Position numbers and translations under genes: made by a program. A stretch of 64,000 nucleotides of DNA from Branchiostoma floridae (lineage: Eukaryota > Chordata > Leptocardii > Amphioxiformes > Branchiostomatidae): contig NC_049980.1 in the NCBI RefSeq assembly GCF_000003815.2, positions 27,889,273 to 27,953,272 of the forward strand, read 5' to 3'. Under the pieces are notes generated by a model, which ran no database searches, was not told where the DNA came from, and worked only from the letters and a program-made list of their open reading frames with translations. Positions 34,259 to 45,173 of the stretch are shown here, one piece after another; position 1 is the first letter of the stretch, and each line of letters opens with the position of its first letter.

Positions 34259-36964
34259 AATCAAGCTTTATTGACACGACAAATAGTACAGTCACTTTTG
34301 TATGACCAACTATAAACTACAACAAAAAAGAAAAAGAAAACACAATACATTGTAAGCTGGGTGTGGGTGTGTGTTGTGGTCCAGTTCTTTAAATGCTGCA
34401 CGAGGAACGTTTAAACTACAGGACTATAAAGAAACACGCACAAGACACAGGCCATGCCGTTGACACGCACGGGAGCTGCTGAGTTGGGACCCTCTCTGCT
34501 TCCTTCTCTGACTCAAGCCTCTCTCTAACTGCCTTCAACTCCCAACTCCAGGCTACTTCTATGCTACTTTTCACCTACATGGCTTCTCTTTCATGCACTG
34601 ATTGATCAAAGAATGTGATTTGCATTCACAGTGATCATGATGATGCTAACAATTTTCTTGGTGCCAATAAGACGACAGTGCTGTTGCAGATTGGCAGACT
34701 TAACACTTATATGAGATACAGCTGCGTCTCAAAAACACAACAAAGGCTACTAAGCATATCAGCATAACCAGGAAAACAACAATGTTAAAATCTGCGCAAT
34801 TCTGCTACACTTACACCCACCCCTGATGAAATCCTGATCCGTCATCGGCGAAGTGTACGGATTTTCCTACATAAAACATACGACGTGTAAAATATAAAAC
34901 ATCTGCTAAAAGTTACGCAGAGCTTGAACGGACTGACTACATACGGTAAACATACAAGACAGTTCAATGTTTGTGAAACTAAACAACTAGAAACAGTTCA
35001 GTAGACATATGTGCAGGTCGGTCCATCGATATTTTAACTGTCTATAGTCTCAACGTCCTCCACTTCTCCGCTGCTCATCTTCACACCCCCAGTTCACGAC
35101 CCCACTCCGTTCGGATGCCGTCTTCTACTGCCCGCGGCCTCCTGTCCCGAGTTCCACTCCCCTCACAAGTATCGTGCTATCCTCCCTCCGTCCCTTCATT
35201 GCACGGCCACAAACGTCCTCTCCACTGTCGCTCCTCGGGCGCTGTCGCACTCGCCGGTCTTCAGTGGAAGGTGTCCCGGCGACGATGCTGGCGCTGCAGG
35301 AGTCCCTGTTAGGGTGGTGACCGGAACGCGCCCGTCTGGTGGGCATGGTTATTAACGCGTGCCATGAACACGTGATCGCCAACACTCTCATGCCCGATGT
35401 GACCCATGCAAGGATAAACCCTGGAGAAGAATAGAACACACAGGCACACACACCCTGACCGTCCTATAAGACCTATAAGAAATTCTCTGACCGACCTATA
35501 GCTAAACTATGACATTGCGTTGTCTCGCACTGTCTCATCAGTGTATCTTCCTGTCTACAAAAATCCACATAGCAACATTAACATAATAACACTGCCCATC
35601 TAAATTTTGCCTTATGAAAGAAATGCTTTTCTATTTTTTTCAAACCACCGTAAACCAAGTCTCACAAGATCTAAGGACCCTAAATTGTGGGATCGGAACT
35701 TGGGTCTCCTTAGAGCCTGAACCAGGCACGCTCACTACCTTCCCTATGTAGCCCAGGAGCTAGTCTGTGGGTGCTACACAGCGCTCAACCGCAGCAATCG
35801 GTAGAGCTTCTAGCGACCTGTCTTACCGGATTCTCAAAACATTCAAGATTCTTCTAATACGGATTCTTACTCAGTCACAGTTTCCAAGGAAAGAGTGACA
35901 ACCTGCTAATCAAACACCATGAATATTGCTTAATACCTAAACCCTCTGAATATTCTATATACAAAAAAACCGTCAAATTACCTCCATAGCAGACATGTAA
36001 ACTTTACCACTCAATCTGGAGAAAACAATACAAGACGCCAACAACAATAACATAAAAACACGAGCGACCAACAACAAAGACGAAGAAGATTTTACCTATT
36101 CCGGGCAATGATCGGCAATGTAACCCCCGGAATGACCTACGTCAGAGACCTAAGTCAAACCCCCGAAGTCTGGGTTTCCTCAGAGATTACATCACCGTTC
36201 CTACCTAACATAGACATTTCACTCCACAATAATAACATACTCCTCTCCTCCCTTTTAAACATCTTAGCTCACACAATTCAAACTGGACTAACTCTATTGG
36301 TCCCGTATCTTTCCCAAAAAGAGAAAACACAACGTCTCCATCTGTAAGCGCGCCATTCTATCTCTCCAAAACAACCCTGGCCCTCACATAATCGACACAG
36401 TCAGACCTGCTAATAACTGACACAGAAACAACTTCCATGGATTTCATAATAAAAACATCATCACATAAATCAAAGCAATTGATCAACCTCCAAACACCCT
36501 AAGAACTTCTGCATCATTTGTGCCAGCGCTGACTGCCAAAAACAACATAGGGAAGCCATATCCTCGCTAATGACAACAACTTTAAATGTCAATATCGACA
36601 AACATCCTAAATACTTCTTGCTAAATCTAAAACAATGAAACTGAGCTAAACTCCGACAAAAACGTCAGGTAGTGGCAGACATGACAGACATTAGTGCTAA
36701 TTTAGATCTTATATTGCTACTTTTCACCTACGTGGCTTCTCTTTGATGCACTGATTGATCAAAGAATGTGATTTGCATTGACAGTCATCATGATGATGAT
36801 AACAATAAGGTGCCAATAAGGCGACAGTGCTGTTGAAGATTGGCAGACTTCACACTGCTATGAGCTACAGCTGCGTCTCCAAAACACAACAAAGGCTACG
36901 AAACATATCAGCATAACCAGAAAACAAAAATGTTACAATCGGCGCAATTCTGCCAAACTCACAA
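34259..36964. mobile_element. 2.7-kb insertion with 245-bp direct repeats, family unknown
   Basis: Relative to the gene A flank (13740-13800), the gene B flank is opened between GTTATGACA and ATGATGCTTTAG. The inserted block starts ATCAAGCTTTATTGACACGAC and holds two direct repeats of about 245 bp at 34562-34806 and 36715-36957 (both start TGCTACTTTTCACCTAC). No polymerase or capsid frame is visible. A 79-residue frame at 36108-36347 is unrecognised. Confidence 0.45.
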
Positions 36965-37073
36965 CATGATGCTTTAGATTTTGTGATTTTGTTAACTTAC
37001 AGCAGGCATCTGTAATATTTACTTCATAGAATTGGTAAATCTTGAATTATATCAAAATATACAAATGGTCCAA

Positions 37074-37255
37074 AGTAGTATAGTAGGGACAGGATCACTA
37101 TTATTATTCAGGCGCAAGCAGGCGCAGGTCAAAGGTCATCGCCTGCCGATATTATCTATTCAGGCGCAGGTCAGAGGTCAAATATGATTTATTCAGGCGG
37201 CGCAGGTCAGGGGTCAGATATCATATATTCAGGCGGAGCAAGGTAACTACGACAA
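37074..37255. repeat. Left terminal subrepeats of the palindrome
   Basis: About four copies of ATTCAGGCGCAGGTCAGAGG-like units follow the left end. The mirror image lies at about 43434-43615. Confidence 0.75.
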
Positions 37256-37395
37256 CCCCACCCCACCCCAAACGAACCTCCCCCTCCCCAATTGTGAAAG
37301 ACATGTCCTTATTTGGCCTGGTTCTAAGTCTCTATCGTATAAGATAAAGATGACAATGACCGTTTGATTTTTATCCGTTCTTTTATTCTGTACTT

Positions 37396-38145
37396 TCAAA
37401 AGTCAGCATCCAGCGTGAACTTCTGCTGTTCAGAGGAGGACATAACCCCCATCTTCTGGTACTCTCCCACCTTTTTCTCAAAGAAGTTGGTCTTTCCCTC
37501 CAGAGAAATGTTCTCCATGAAGTCAAAGGGGTTCTCGCTGTTGTAAAGCTTACTGCACATGAGTTCGCCCAGCAGCCTATCCGCGACAAACTCGATGTAC
37601 TGTTTCATCAGGTCTTGATTCATCCCAATCAGCTTCACAGGAAGAGCTTCCGTCAGGAACTCTTGCTCAATCTTAACAGCATCGTCGATAATCTGGTGAA
37701 TGCGTTCTTGACTAGGCTTATTGATCAGATAGCTGACCATAAGACAGGCAAAGTCGGCGTGCAGACCCTCGTCTCTACTGATCAGCTCATTAGAGAAAGT
37801 TAGCCCCGGCATGAGTCCTCTTTTCCTTAACCAGAAAATTGCTGCGAAGGCCCCGGAGAAAAATATCCCTTCCACAGCGGCAAACGCAACCACACGATCC
37901 CCAAAAGTGCTTTTCTCGTCTCCGGTCCACTTTAGGGCCCAGTCAGCCTTCTTCTTTACACAAGGTATGGTCTCAATGGCACTGAACAGATGCTCTCTTT
38001 CATGCGGATCCTTCACATAGGTGTCGATTAAGAGGCTGTACATTTCAGAATGGATGTTCTCAATGGCAATCTGGAAGCCATAGAAGCACCTCACCTCAGG
38101 CACCTGCACCTCTTTGGTGAATCTCTCTACCAGATTTTCATTCAC
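37396..38145 (-). CDS. RRM2-like: Ribonucleotide reductase small subunit (R2)-like ORF, left arm
   Basis: 249 codons with no intron, matching the C-terminal two thirds of animal R2, the radical-bearing subunit that helps make deoxynucleotides. Visible family marks: IENIHSEMY (iron ligands Glu and His, radical Tyr), AVEGIFFSG and DEGLHADFA (further iron ligands), and the R1-binding tail FTLDADF. Homology continues in frame just before the first ATG (FFAASDGI). The lack of introns and a nearby AATAAA suggest a copy made from mRNA, then carried by the element. It points outward from the palindrome centre. Confidence 0.8.
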   Translation of the reverse strand: MNENLVERFTKEVQVPEVRCFYGFQIAIENIHSEMYSLLIDTYVKDPHEREHLFSAIETIPCVKKKADWALKWTGDEKSTFGDRVVAFAAVEGIFFSGAFAAIFWLRKRGLMPGLTFSNELISRDEGLHADFACLMVSYLINKPSQERIHQIIDDAVKIEQEFLTEALPVKLIGMNQDLMKQYIEFVADRLLGELMCSKLYNSENPFDFMENISLEGKTNFFEKKVGEYQKMGVMSSSEQQKFTLDADF

Positions 38146-38219
38146 GATACCGTCACTAGCTGCAAAGAATGCCAGGACAAGGCTTATTAGTTGCTTTATT
38201 CTAGAGTAGCTATATGTGT

Positions 38220-39365
38220 TGCTCAGGAGTAAAGAAAACTGCTCCGGAGTAAAATAAACTGCTCCGGAGTAAAAGAAAATTGCTCCGGAGTAAAATAAAG
38301 CTGCTCCGGAGTATGCTCCGGAGTAAGTGAGTAAGTATATTTGTTGTATGTATATTTGTCATGTACGTACGAACATATACCATCTATATGTACATGCAGT
38401 GAAACATTGCTTTGGAGTTACTATACGTGTTGCTCCGGAGTAAAAACACTGCTCCGGAGTAAAATAAAACTGCTCCGGAGTATGCTCCGGAGTAAGTGAG
38501 TAAGTATATTTGTTGTAAGTATGTATATTTGTCATGTACGTACGAACATATACCATCTATATGTACATGCAGTGAAACATTGCTTTGGAGTAACTATACG
38601 TGTTGCTCCGGACTAAAATAAACTGCTCCGGAGTAAAAGAAAATTGCTCCGGAGTAAAATAAAGCTGCTCCGGAGTATGCTCCGGAGTAAGTGAGTAAGT
38701 ATATTTGCTGTATGTATATTTGTCATGTACGTACGAACATATACCATCTATATGTACATGCAGTGAAACATTGCTTTGGAGTAACTATACGTGTTGCTCC
38801 GGAGTAAAAACACTGCTCCGGAGTAAAAGAAAACTGCTCCGGAGTAAAATAAACTGCTCCGGAGTAAAATAAAACTGCTCCGGAGTATGCTCCGGAGTAA
38901 GTGAGTAAGTATATTTGTTGTAAGTATGTATATTTGTCATGTACGTACGACCATATACCATCTATATGTACATGCAGTGAAACATTGCTTTGGAGTAACT
39001 ATACGTGTTGCTCCGGTGTAAAAGCACTGCTCCGGAGTAAAAGAAAACTGCTCCGGAGTAAAAGCACTGCTCCGGAGTAAAAGAAAACTGCTCCGGAGTA
39101 AAACACTGCTCCGGAGTAAAAGAAAACTGCTCCGGAGTAAAATAACTGCTCCGGAGTAAAATAAACTGCTCCGGAGTATGCTCCGGAGTAATGAGTAAGT
39201 ATATTTGTTGTAAGTATGTATATTTGTCATGTACGTACAAATATATACCATTTATATGTACATGCAGTGAATCATTGCTTTGGAGTAACTATACGTGTTG
39301 CTCCGGAGTAAAAACACTGCTCCGGAGTAAAAAAACTGCTCCGGAGTATGCTCCGGAGTAAGTGA
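38220..39365. repeat. CTCCGGAG satellite, left arm
   Basis: Dozens of GCTCCGGAGTAAAA units in higher-order blocks of about 170-240 bp, each separated by a spacer (GTACATGCAGTGAAACATTG). The core TACTCCGGAGTA is itself a palindrome. Reading frames through it are artefacts. Confidence 0.9.
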
Positions 39366-39706
39366 GTAAGTATATTCGTGTTAAGTAACGCATACGTATT
39401 TGCCATGTACGTGCCTGTTATGTAGACATATATCAACACAACAACACAAAAGACAGTAGTGTACGGTGATCCTATCACTTGACGTGTATAAAAAATATAT
39501 CAAGGAATTCATAACCAACGTATATTTCGTCCTATATGTGAAACATGGTATCACATCAGGAAAGAAAAGTTGTACTGCAAACGATATGGCGACCTCACAT
39601 TACTTCAGGACGAGGTAACCATATTTTTTCATCAGTGTCTGTTCTGAGACCCAGTTCTTGCTGTGTACAATCTCATTACTGTAACGAGGCAACGCAGCGA
39701 ACTCTA

Positions 39707-40216
39707 TTAGATAAAACTTTTTGCCAGCGCGCTTCGTCTGTGAGGAACATCGCCTGGCTGGTGAGGTAGTGCGATGGACCAGTCTCGATAGAGTGTCCAC
39801 TCCTCGTCGTCACCGCTGTGGTAGCCGCTGTCGTAGCCGGTACGTTCACTTTCATCAGATGATACCGTCCCGGAGGACACATCTGTCCCTGTATCACTCT
39901 CGGAACCACTTTGGGCGCTGTCGGTTTCTGATGTGGAGTCTCCCTGCTCGGAGCCCAGCACAGATTTGGCGTCTGAGAAGCTTTCTTCATCTTGTGACGC
40001 CATCGAATCTTCGGAACCAACCGTGTCCGTGTCGTGTTCAGATGACACGTCGGAGTCGTCAAAAACATCGCGTTCCCGGTAAGAGCCCGTCTCGGCATCA
40101 ACGACGACTTCTCCGGAGGCAACACCTGACTTGTCTCGGTGTTTTCTTTCCATATGACGCTCGAGGTTGAACGCACGATCAAATTCCCGAGCACAAATGT
40201 CGCAGACGTGAGGCAT
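39707..40216 (-). CDS. One-finger C2H2 acidic protein ORF, left arm
   Basis: 169 codons starting MPHVCDICAREF. One C2H2 zinc finger (C-x2-C-x12-H-x4-H, residues about 5-26) is followed by a long Ser/Asp/Glu-rich region. It could bind DNA or act as a regulator of the element. The start shared by both arms was chosen; longer upstream starts are not shared. No family recognised. Confidence 0.6.
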   Translation of the reverse strand: MPHVCDICAREFDRAFNLERHMERKHRDKSGVASGEVVVDAETGSYRERDVFDDSDVSSEHDTDTVGSEDSMASQDEESFSDAKSVLGSEQGDSTSETDSAQSGSESDTGTDVSSGTVSSDESERTGYDSGYHSGDDEEWTLYRDWSIALPHQPGDVPHRRSALAKSFI

Positions 40217-40328
40217 GCTTTTTGTCCGGCGGACCGAAGGAAAATGTCCCTAAACTTAAATGCGCGACAAATATATGTGTGCACATCAATATCTTATCAC
40301 TTTCCTTCTGTGCACCGGACGAAAAAGT
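40217..40328. other. Central spacer of the palindrome
   Basis: 112 bp between the two C2H2 start codons. The two sides are only partly alike (GTCCGG and GAAGGAAA words mirror each other). This is the natural place for a divergent promoter driving both arms; no promoter motif can be named. Confidence 0.5.
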
Positions 40329-40838
40329 ATGCCTCACGTTTGCGACATTTGTGCTCGGGAATTTGATCGTGCGTTCAACCTCGAGCGTCATATGGAAAGA
40401 AAACACCGAGACAAGTCAGGTGTTGCCTCCGGAGAAGTCGTCGTTGATGCCGAGACGGGCTCTTACCGGGAACGCGATGTTTTTGACGACTCCGACGTGT
40501 CATCTGAACACGACACGGACACGGTTGGTTCCGAAGATTCGATGGCGTCACAAGATGAAGAAAGCTTCTCAGACGCCAAATCTGTGCTGGGCTCCGAGCA
40601 GGGAGACTCCACATCAGAAACCGACAGCGCCCAAAGTGGTTCCGAGAGTGATACAGGGACAGATGTGTCCTCCGGGACGGTATCATCTGATGAAAGTGAA
40701 CGTACCGGCTACGACAGCGGCTACCACAGCGGTGACGACGAGGAGTGGACACTCTATCGAGACTGGTCCATCGCACTACCTCACCAGCCAGGCGATGTTC
40801 CTCACAGACGAAGCGCGCTGGCAAAAAGTTTTATCTAA
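40329..40838 (+). CDS. One-finger C2H2 acidic protein ORF, right arm
   Basis: The mirror copy of the left-arm ORF, same length (169 codons) and apparently the same protein. It diverges from its partner across the 112-bp spacer. Confidence 0.6.
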   Translation: MPHVCDICAREFDRAFNLERHMERKHRDKSGVASGEVVVDAETGSYRERDVFDDSDVSSEHDTDTVGSEDSMASQDEESFSDAKSVLGSEQGDSTSETDSAQSGSESDTGTDVSSGTVSSDESERTGYDSGYHSGDDEEWTLYRDWSIALPHQPGDVPHRRSALAKSFI

Positions 40839-41090
40839 TAGAGTTCGCTGCGTTGCCTCGTTACAGTAATGAGATTGTACACAGCAAGAACTGGGTCTCA
40901 GAACAGACACTGATGAAAAAATATGGTTACCTCGTCCTGAAGTAATGTGAGGTCGCCATATCGTTTGCAGTACAACTTTTCTTTCCTGATGTGATACCAT
41001 GTTTCACATATAGGACGAAATATACGTTGGTTATGAATTCCTTGATATATTTTTTATACACGTCAAGTGATAGGATCACCGTACACTACT

Positions 41091-41242
41091 GTCTTTTGTG
41101 TTTGTCGATGTAGGTTAGACATCCAGGTAATAAGATACGCCAAAAATAGTTACTCAAGCAACTGGATATGGTTTTGATTGGTTTACCTATAAGAACCATA
41201 TCCAGTTGCTTGAGTAACTATTTTTGGCGTGTCTTTTGTGTT
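41091..41242. mobile_element. 140-bp hairpin insertion present only in the right arm
   Basis: GTCTTTTGTGTT at 41091-41102 recurs at 41231-41242. Between them lies 128 bp with a perfect 36-bp stem (41138-41173 and 41194-41229) and a 20-base loop. The left arm has one uninterrupted GTCTTTTGTGTT in its mirror. This accounts for nearly all of the 144-bp shift between inner and outer symmetry centres. Confidence 0.85.
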
Positions 41243-41309
41243 GTTGTGTTGATATATGTCTACATAACAGGCACGTACATGGCAAATACGTATGCGTTAC
41301 TTAACACGA

Positions 41310-42480
41310 ATATACTTACTCACTTACTCCGGAGCATACTCCGGAGCAGTTTTTTTACTCCGGAGCAGTGTTTTTACTCCGGAGCAACACGTATAGTTAC
41401 TCCAAAGCAATGATTCACTGCATGTACATATAAATGGTATATATTTGTACGTACATGACAAATATACATACTTACAACAAATATACTTACTCATTTACTC
41501 CGGAGCATACTCCGGAGCAGTTTTATTTTACTCCGGAGCAGTTTATTTTACTCCGGAGCAGTTTTCTTTTACTCCGGAGCAGTGTTTTTACTCCGGAGCA
41601 GTTTTCTTTTACTCCGGAGCAGTGCTTTTACTCCGGAGCAGTTTTCTTTTACTCCGGAGCAGTGCTTTTACACCGGAGCAACACGTATAGTTACTCCAAA
41701 GCAATGTTTCACTGCATGTACATATAGATGGTATATGGTCGTACGTACATGACAAATATACATACTTACAACAAATATACTTACTCACTTACTCCGGAGC
41801 ATACTCCGGAGCAGTTTTATTTTACTCCGGAGCAGTTTATTTTACTCCGGAGCAGTTTTCTTTTACTCCGGAGCAGTGTTTTTACTCCGGAGCAACACGT
41901 ATAGTTACTCCAAAGCAATGTTTCACTGCATGTACATATAGATGGTATATGTTCGTACGTACATGACAAATATACATACAGCAAATATACTTACTCACTT
42001 ACTCCGGAGCATACTCCGGAGCAGCTTTATTTTACTCCGGAGCAATTTTCTTTTACTCCGGAGCAGTTTATTTTAGTCCGGAGCAACACGTATAGTTACT
42101 CCAAAGCAATGTTTCACTGCATGTACATATAGATGGTATATGTTCGTACGTACATGACAAATATACATACTTACAACAAATATACTTACTCACTTACTCC
42201 GGAGCATACTCCGGAGCAGTTTTATTTTACTCCGGAGCAGTGTTTTTACTCCGGAGCAACACGTATAGTTACTCCAAAGCAATGTTTCACTGCATGTACA
42301 TATAGATGGTATATGTTCGTACGTACATGACAAATATACATACAACAAATATACTTACTCACTTACTCCGGAGCATACTCCGGAGCAGCTTTATTTTACT
42401 CCGGAGCAATTTTCTTTTACTCCGGAGCAGTTTATTTTACTCCGGAGCAGTTTTCTTTACTCCTGAGCAACACATATAGC
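41310..42480. repeat. CTCCGGAG satellite, right arm
   Basis: Mirror of the left satellite, with the same higher-order blocks and small copy-number differences. Confidence 0.9.
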
Positions 42481-42543
42481 TACTCTAGAATAAAGCAACT
42501 AATAAGCCTTGTCCTGGCATTCTTTGCAGCTAGTGACGGTATC

Positions 42544-43293
42544 GTGAATGAAAATCTGGTAGAGAGATTCACCAAAGAGGTGCAGGTGCCTGAGGTGAGG
42601 TGCTTCTATGGCTTCCAGATTGCCATTGAGAACATCCATTCTGAAATGTACAGCCTCTTAATCGACACCTATGTGAAGGATCCGCATGAAAGAGAGCATC
42701 TGTTCAGTGCCATTGAGACCATACCTTGTGTAAAGAAGAAGGCTGACTGGGCCCTAAAGTGGACCGGAGACGAGAAAAGCACTTTTGGGGATCGTGTGGT
42801 TGCGTTTGCCGCTGTGGAAGGGATATTTTTCTCCGGGGCCTTCGCAGCAATTTTCTGGTTAAGGAAAAGAGGGCTCATGCCGGGGCTAACTTTCTCTAAT
42901 GAGCTGATCAGTAGAGACGAGGGTCTGCACGCCGACTTTGCCTGTCTTATGGTCAGCTATCTGATCAATAAGCCTAGTCAAGAACGCATTCACCAGATTA
43001 TCGACGATGCTGTTAAGATTGAGCAAGAGTTCCTGACGGAAGCTCTTCCTGTGAAGCTGATTGGGATGAATCAAGACCTGATGAAACAGTACATCGAGTT
43101 TGTCGCGGATAGGCTGCTGGGCGAACTCATGTGCAGTAAGCTTTACAACAGCGAGAACCCCTTTGACTTCATGGAGAACATTTCTCTGGAGGGAAAGACC
43201 AACTTCTTTGAGAAAAAGGTGGGAGAGTACCAGAAGATGGGGGTTATGTCCTCCTCTGAACAGCAGAAGTTCACGCTGGATGCTGACTTTTGA
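42544..43293 (+). CDS. RRM2-like: Ribonucleotide reductase small subunit (R2)-like ORF, right arm
   Basis: Mirror copy of the left-arm ORF, giving the same 249-residue protein, with an AATAAA at about 43302. It faces gene B, whose transcript runs toward it on the other strand. Confidence 0.8.
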   Translation: MNENLVERFTKEVQVPEVRCFYGFQIAIENIHSEMYSLLIDTYVKDPHEREHLFSAIETIPCVKKKADWALKWTGDEKSTFGDRVVAFAAVEGIFFSGAFAAIFWLRKRGLMPGLTFSNELISRDEGLHADFACLMVSYLINKPSQERIHQIIDDAVKIEQEFLTEALPVKLIGMNQDLMKQYIEFVADRLLGELMCSKLYNSENPFDFMENISLEGKTNFFEKKVGEYQKMGVMSSSEQQKFTLDADF

Positions 43294-43777
43294 AAGTACA
43301 GAATAAAAGAACGGATAAAAATCAAACGGTCATTGTCATCTTTATCTTATACGATAGAGACTTAGAACCAGGCCAAATAAGGACATGTCTTTCACAATTG
43401 GGGAGGGGGAGGTTCGTTTGGGGTGGGGTGGGGTTGTCGTAGTTACCTTGCTCCGCCTGAATATATGATATCTGACCCCTGACCTGCGCCGCCTGAATAA
43501 ATCATATTTGACCTCTGACCTGCGCCTGAATAGATAATATCGGCAGGCGATGACCTTTGACCTGCGCCTGCTTGCGCCTGAATAATAATAGTGATCCTGT
43601 CCCTACTATACTACTGTCCAACACCGGATAAAGAATGAATCTTGAATAGAAACGCTAAATCCATTTAACATAACAAAACGTAACATGACAAAATGTGTGT
43701 CAGTTTTCATGACAATAGAGATCTGGCCAACGCATGGTAAAAACAAAATATGCATGCCATCAAACATAACTTCGTAA

Positions 43778-45173
43778 TTAGTCAGGAATGATCCGTGGGC
43801 GACCAATGAGCAGAGTACACGGTATGGCCACACAGATGGCGATGATGTACAGGATCAGGCTCAACCTGTCGAGGACGTTAGCCAACAAAGCGTACTCTGC
43901 GACTTCGCCATCGTCATCACCACGGCTCGCCTGTGTCAGGGCGTCGGACAATTGCCTAACACTGACCTTCAACTCATCCAGTCTCCCAATGATGGCAGTG
44001 CCGACCTCATTTCTTGTGTCCAGAGAAGGTTTGTCATCTTCGGATGATGCGCCATCGATGTGCATGTTGAATAAGGGGATGTCGCATCCTTCGGTGTCGT
44101 CTACTTTGTCACTTGTGCTGGGTCTTGTTGGCTCTTCACTTTTCAGCTTCTTGGTCAAGTCTCCCATTAATAAGGCCCTGAAGCGATGAGAAGATAGAAT
44201 CACGTTAAGAAGCATATTACGAAAAAGGATACTTTAGTATCTGTAAACCATAAAGGTTATTTGACCAATTTTCATGGATTTGAACGTTTGCCATACCTTG
44301 CTATGTTCTTCAGGAAGAGCGTCCGCGCCCATTTTGGGACAGGTCCCTTCTTGTCGTGTATGATGATGATGAAAAGGGTCGTCAGCATGAACAGTGCCAT
44401 CAGAGCCATGCACACAATGATCAGCATAGCTGGAAGAATAGGACATGACACTTGTAATAAGCACTAAAGTAGCCAAAAGACGCAATGACGCTTATACGTT
44501 GACAAGTGATATCGCTTATGGTACATGCGTATACTACGTACATACGTGTTACATATTTGTCTGTAATGGAAATATTCTAAGCGATGACAATAGGTGTACA
44601 CTACGTCTTTAACAAGTCACAAAGATCGCGCGATCTCAAAAGACATTGGAATTGTCATATATGTAATCTGCAGGCCGATTTAAGCTTCTCATGAATAAAC
44701 AAAGGTTCAAATGTGTCTTACGAAAAATGCTACACTATAGTAGATCCTTGAAGATGTTTAATTCTCTCATCTAAGCTCTGTGACTTACGACGCGTGTGAT
44801 TGCGCTGTTACTGAGTATCGATAAGTCAACTCACCGATGAATGGCAGCGCACTTGACACAGGTAGGAATCCTGTGACGACCACCAGCGACACCACCATGG
44901 ACAGAAGAATGGTGACGCCGAAGCCAATCCTGTCGCCTTTGTCGATGGGCATGATGAAGGTGATGATCATGAGGACGATGAGGATGAGGCAGGGAGAGAT
45001 GGTTGTGGAGTAGTGGTAGGTGGGGTCTCGTTTCAGAGTCATAGTCAGACAGGCCGTGTGGTCGATGGCTGAAAGGGTCGTTTTTCCTCGCCACTCTCCG
45101 GTGACAATGTCCGCCTCGTTATTTTGGCAGGTCAGGAAGTTCGTGTCTCTGCGTGTTGTTGAATTGGAACATT
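43778..45173 (-). CDS. Gene B membrane and pore exons (M1-M4)
   Basis: Exons 45173-44835, 44429-44297 and 44177-43778. M1, M2, M3 and M4 match gene A closely; M2 again reads [13 protein letters not shown]. The inner loop is three residues shorter. The protein ends RPRIIPD. Confidence 0.85.

Larger units (their letters stand above)
37068..43621. mobile_element. 6.5-kb palindromic element with Polinton-like ends
   Basis: The element proper is 37074-43615. Its ends are exact inverted copies (AGTAGTATAGTAGGG at the left; mirror CCCTACTATACTACT at the right). GTCCAA stands on both sides (37068-37073 and 43616-43621) as a 6-bp target duplication. AG...CT ends, long inverted repeats and 6-bp duplications are marks of Polinton/Maverick elements. 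No polymerase, integrase or capsid gene is seen, so if Polinton-related it is a non-autonomous derivative. Each arm holds, from outside in: AGGCGCAGGTCA-type subrepeats, an R2-like ORF, a CTCCGGAG satellite and a C2H2 ORF. Arms are almost identical, which suggests a young element or gene conversion. The cargo ORFs look open in both arms. Confidence 0.75.

Noticed and set aside
34562-36957. LTR retrotransposon with 245-bp LTRs
   Set aside because: No primer-binding site, no matching target duplication and no coding domain seen between the direct repeats.
38220-39365. CRISPR-like array
   Set aside because: Units are short palindromic satellite words with repeated, not unique, spacers, in an animal genome.
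39721-40170. 149-residue Arg-rich ORF opposite the C2H2 ORF, and its mirror at 40375-40824
   Set aside because: It is the antisense shadow of the zinc-finger ORF and has no domain.
37396-43293. Herpes-like (malacoherpesvirus) origin of the R2-like ORFs
   Set aside because: A herpes-like virus has been reported from lancelet sequence data, so I considered it. The protein reads much closer to animal R2, and no herpesvirus gene lies nearby.
37068-43621. Pure assembly artefact (mirror copy of one arm)
   Set aside because: The 6-bp flanking duplication, the insertion in one arm only, the unlike central spacer and different satellite copy numbers all argue for a real structure, though long reads are still needed.
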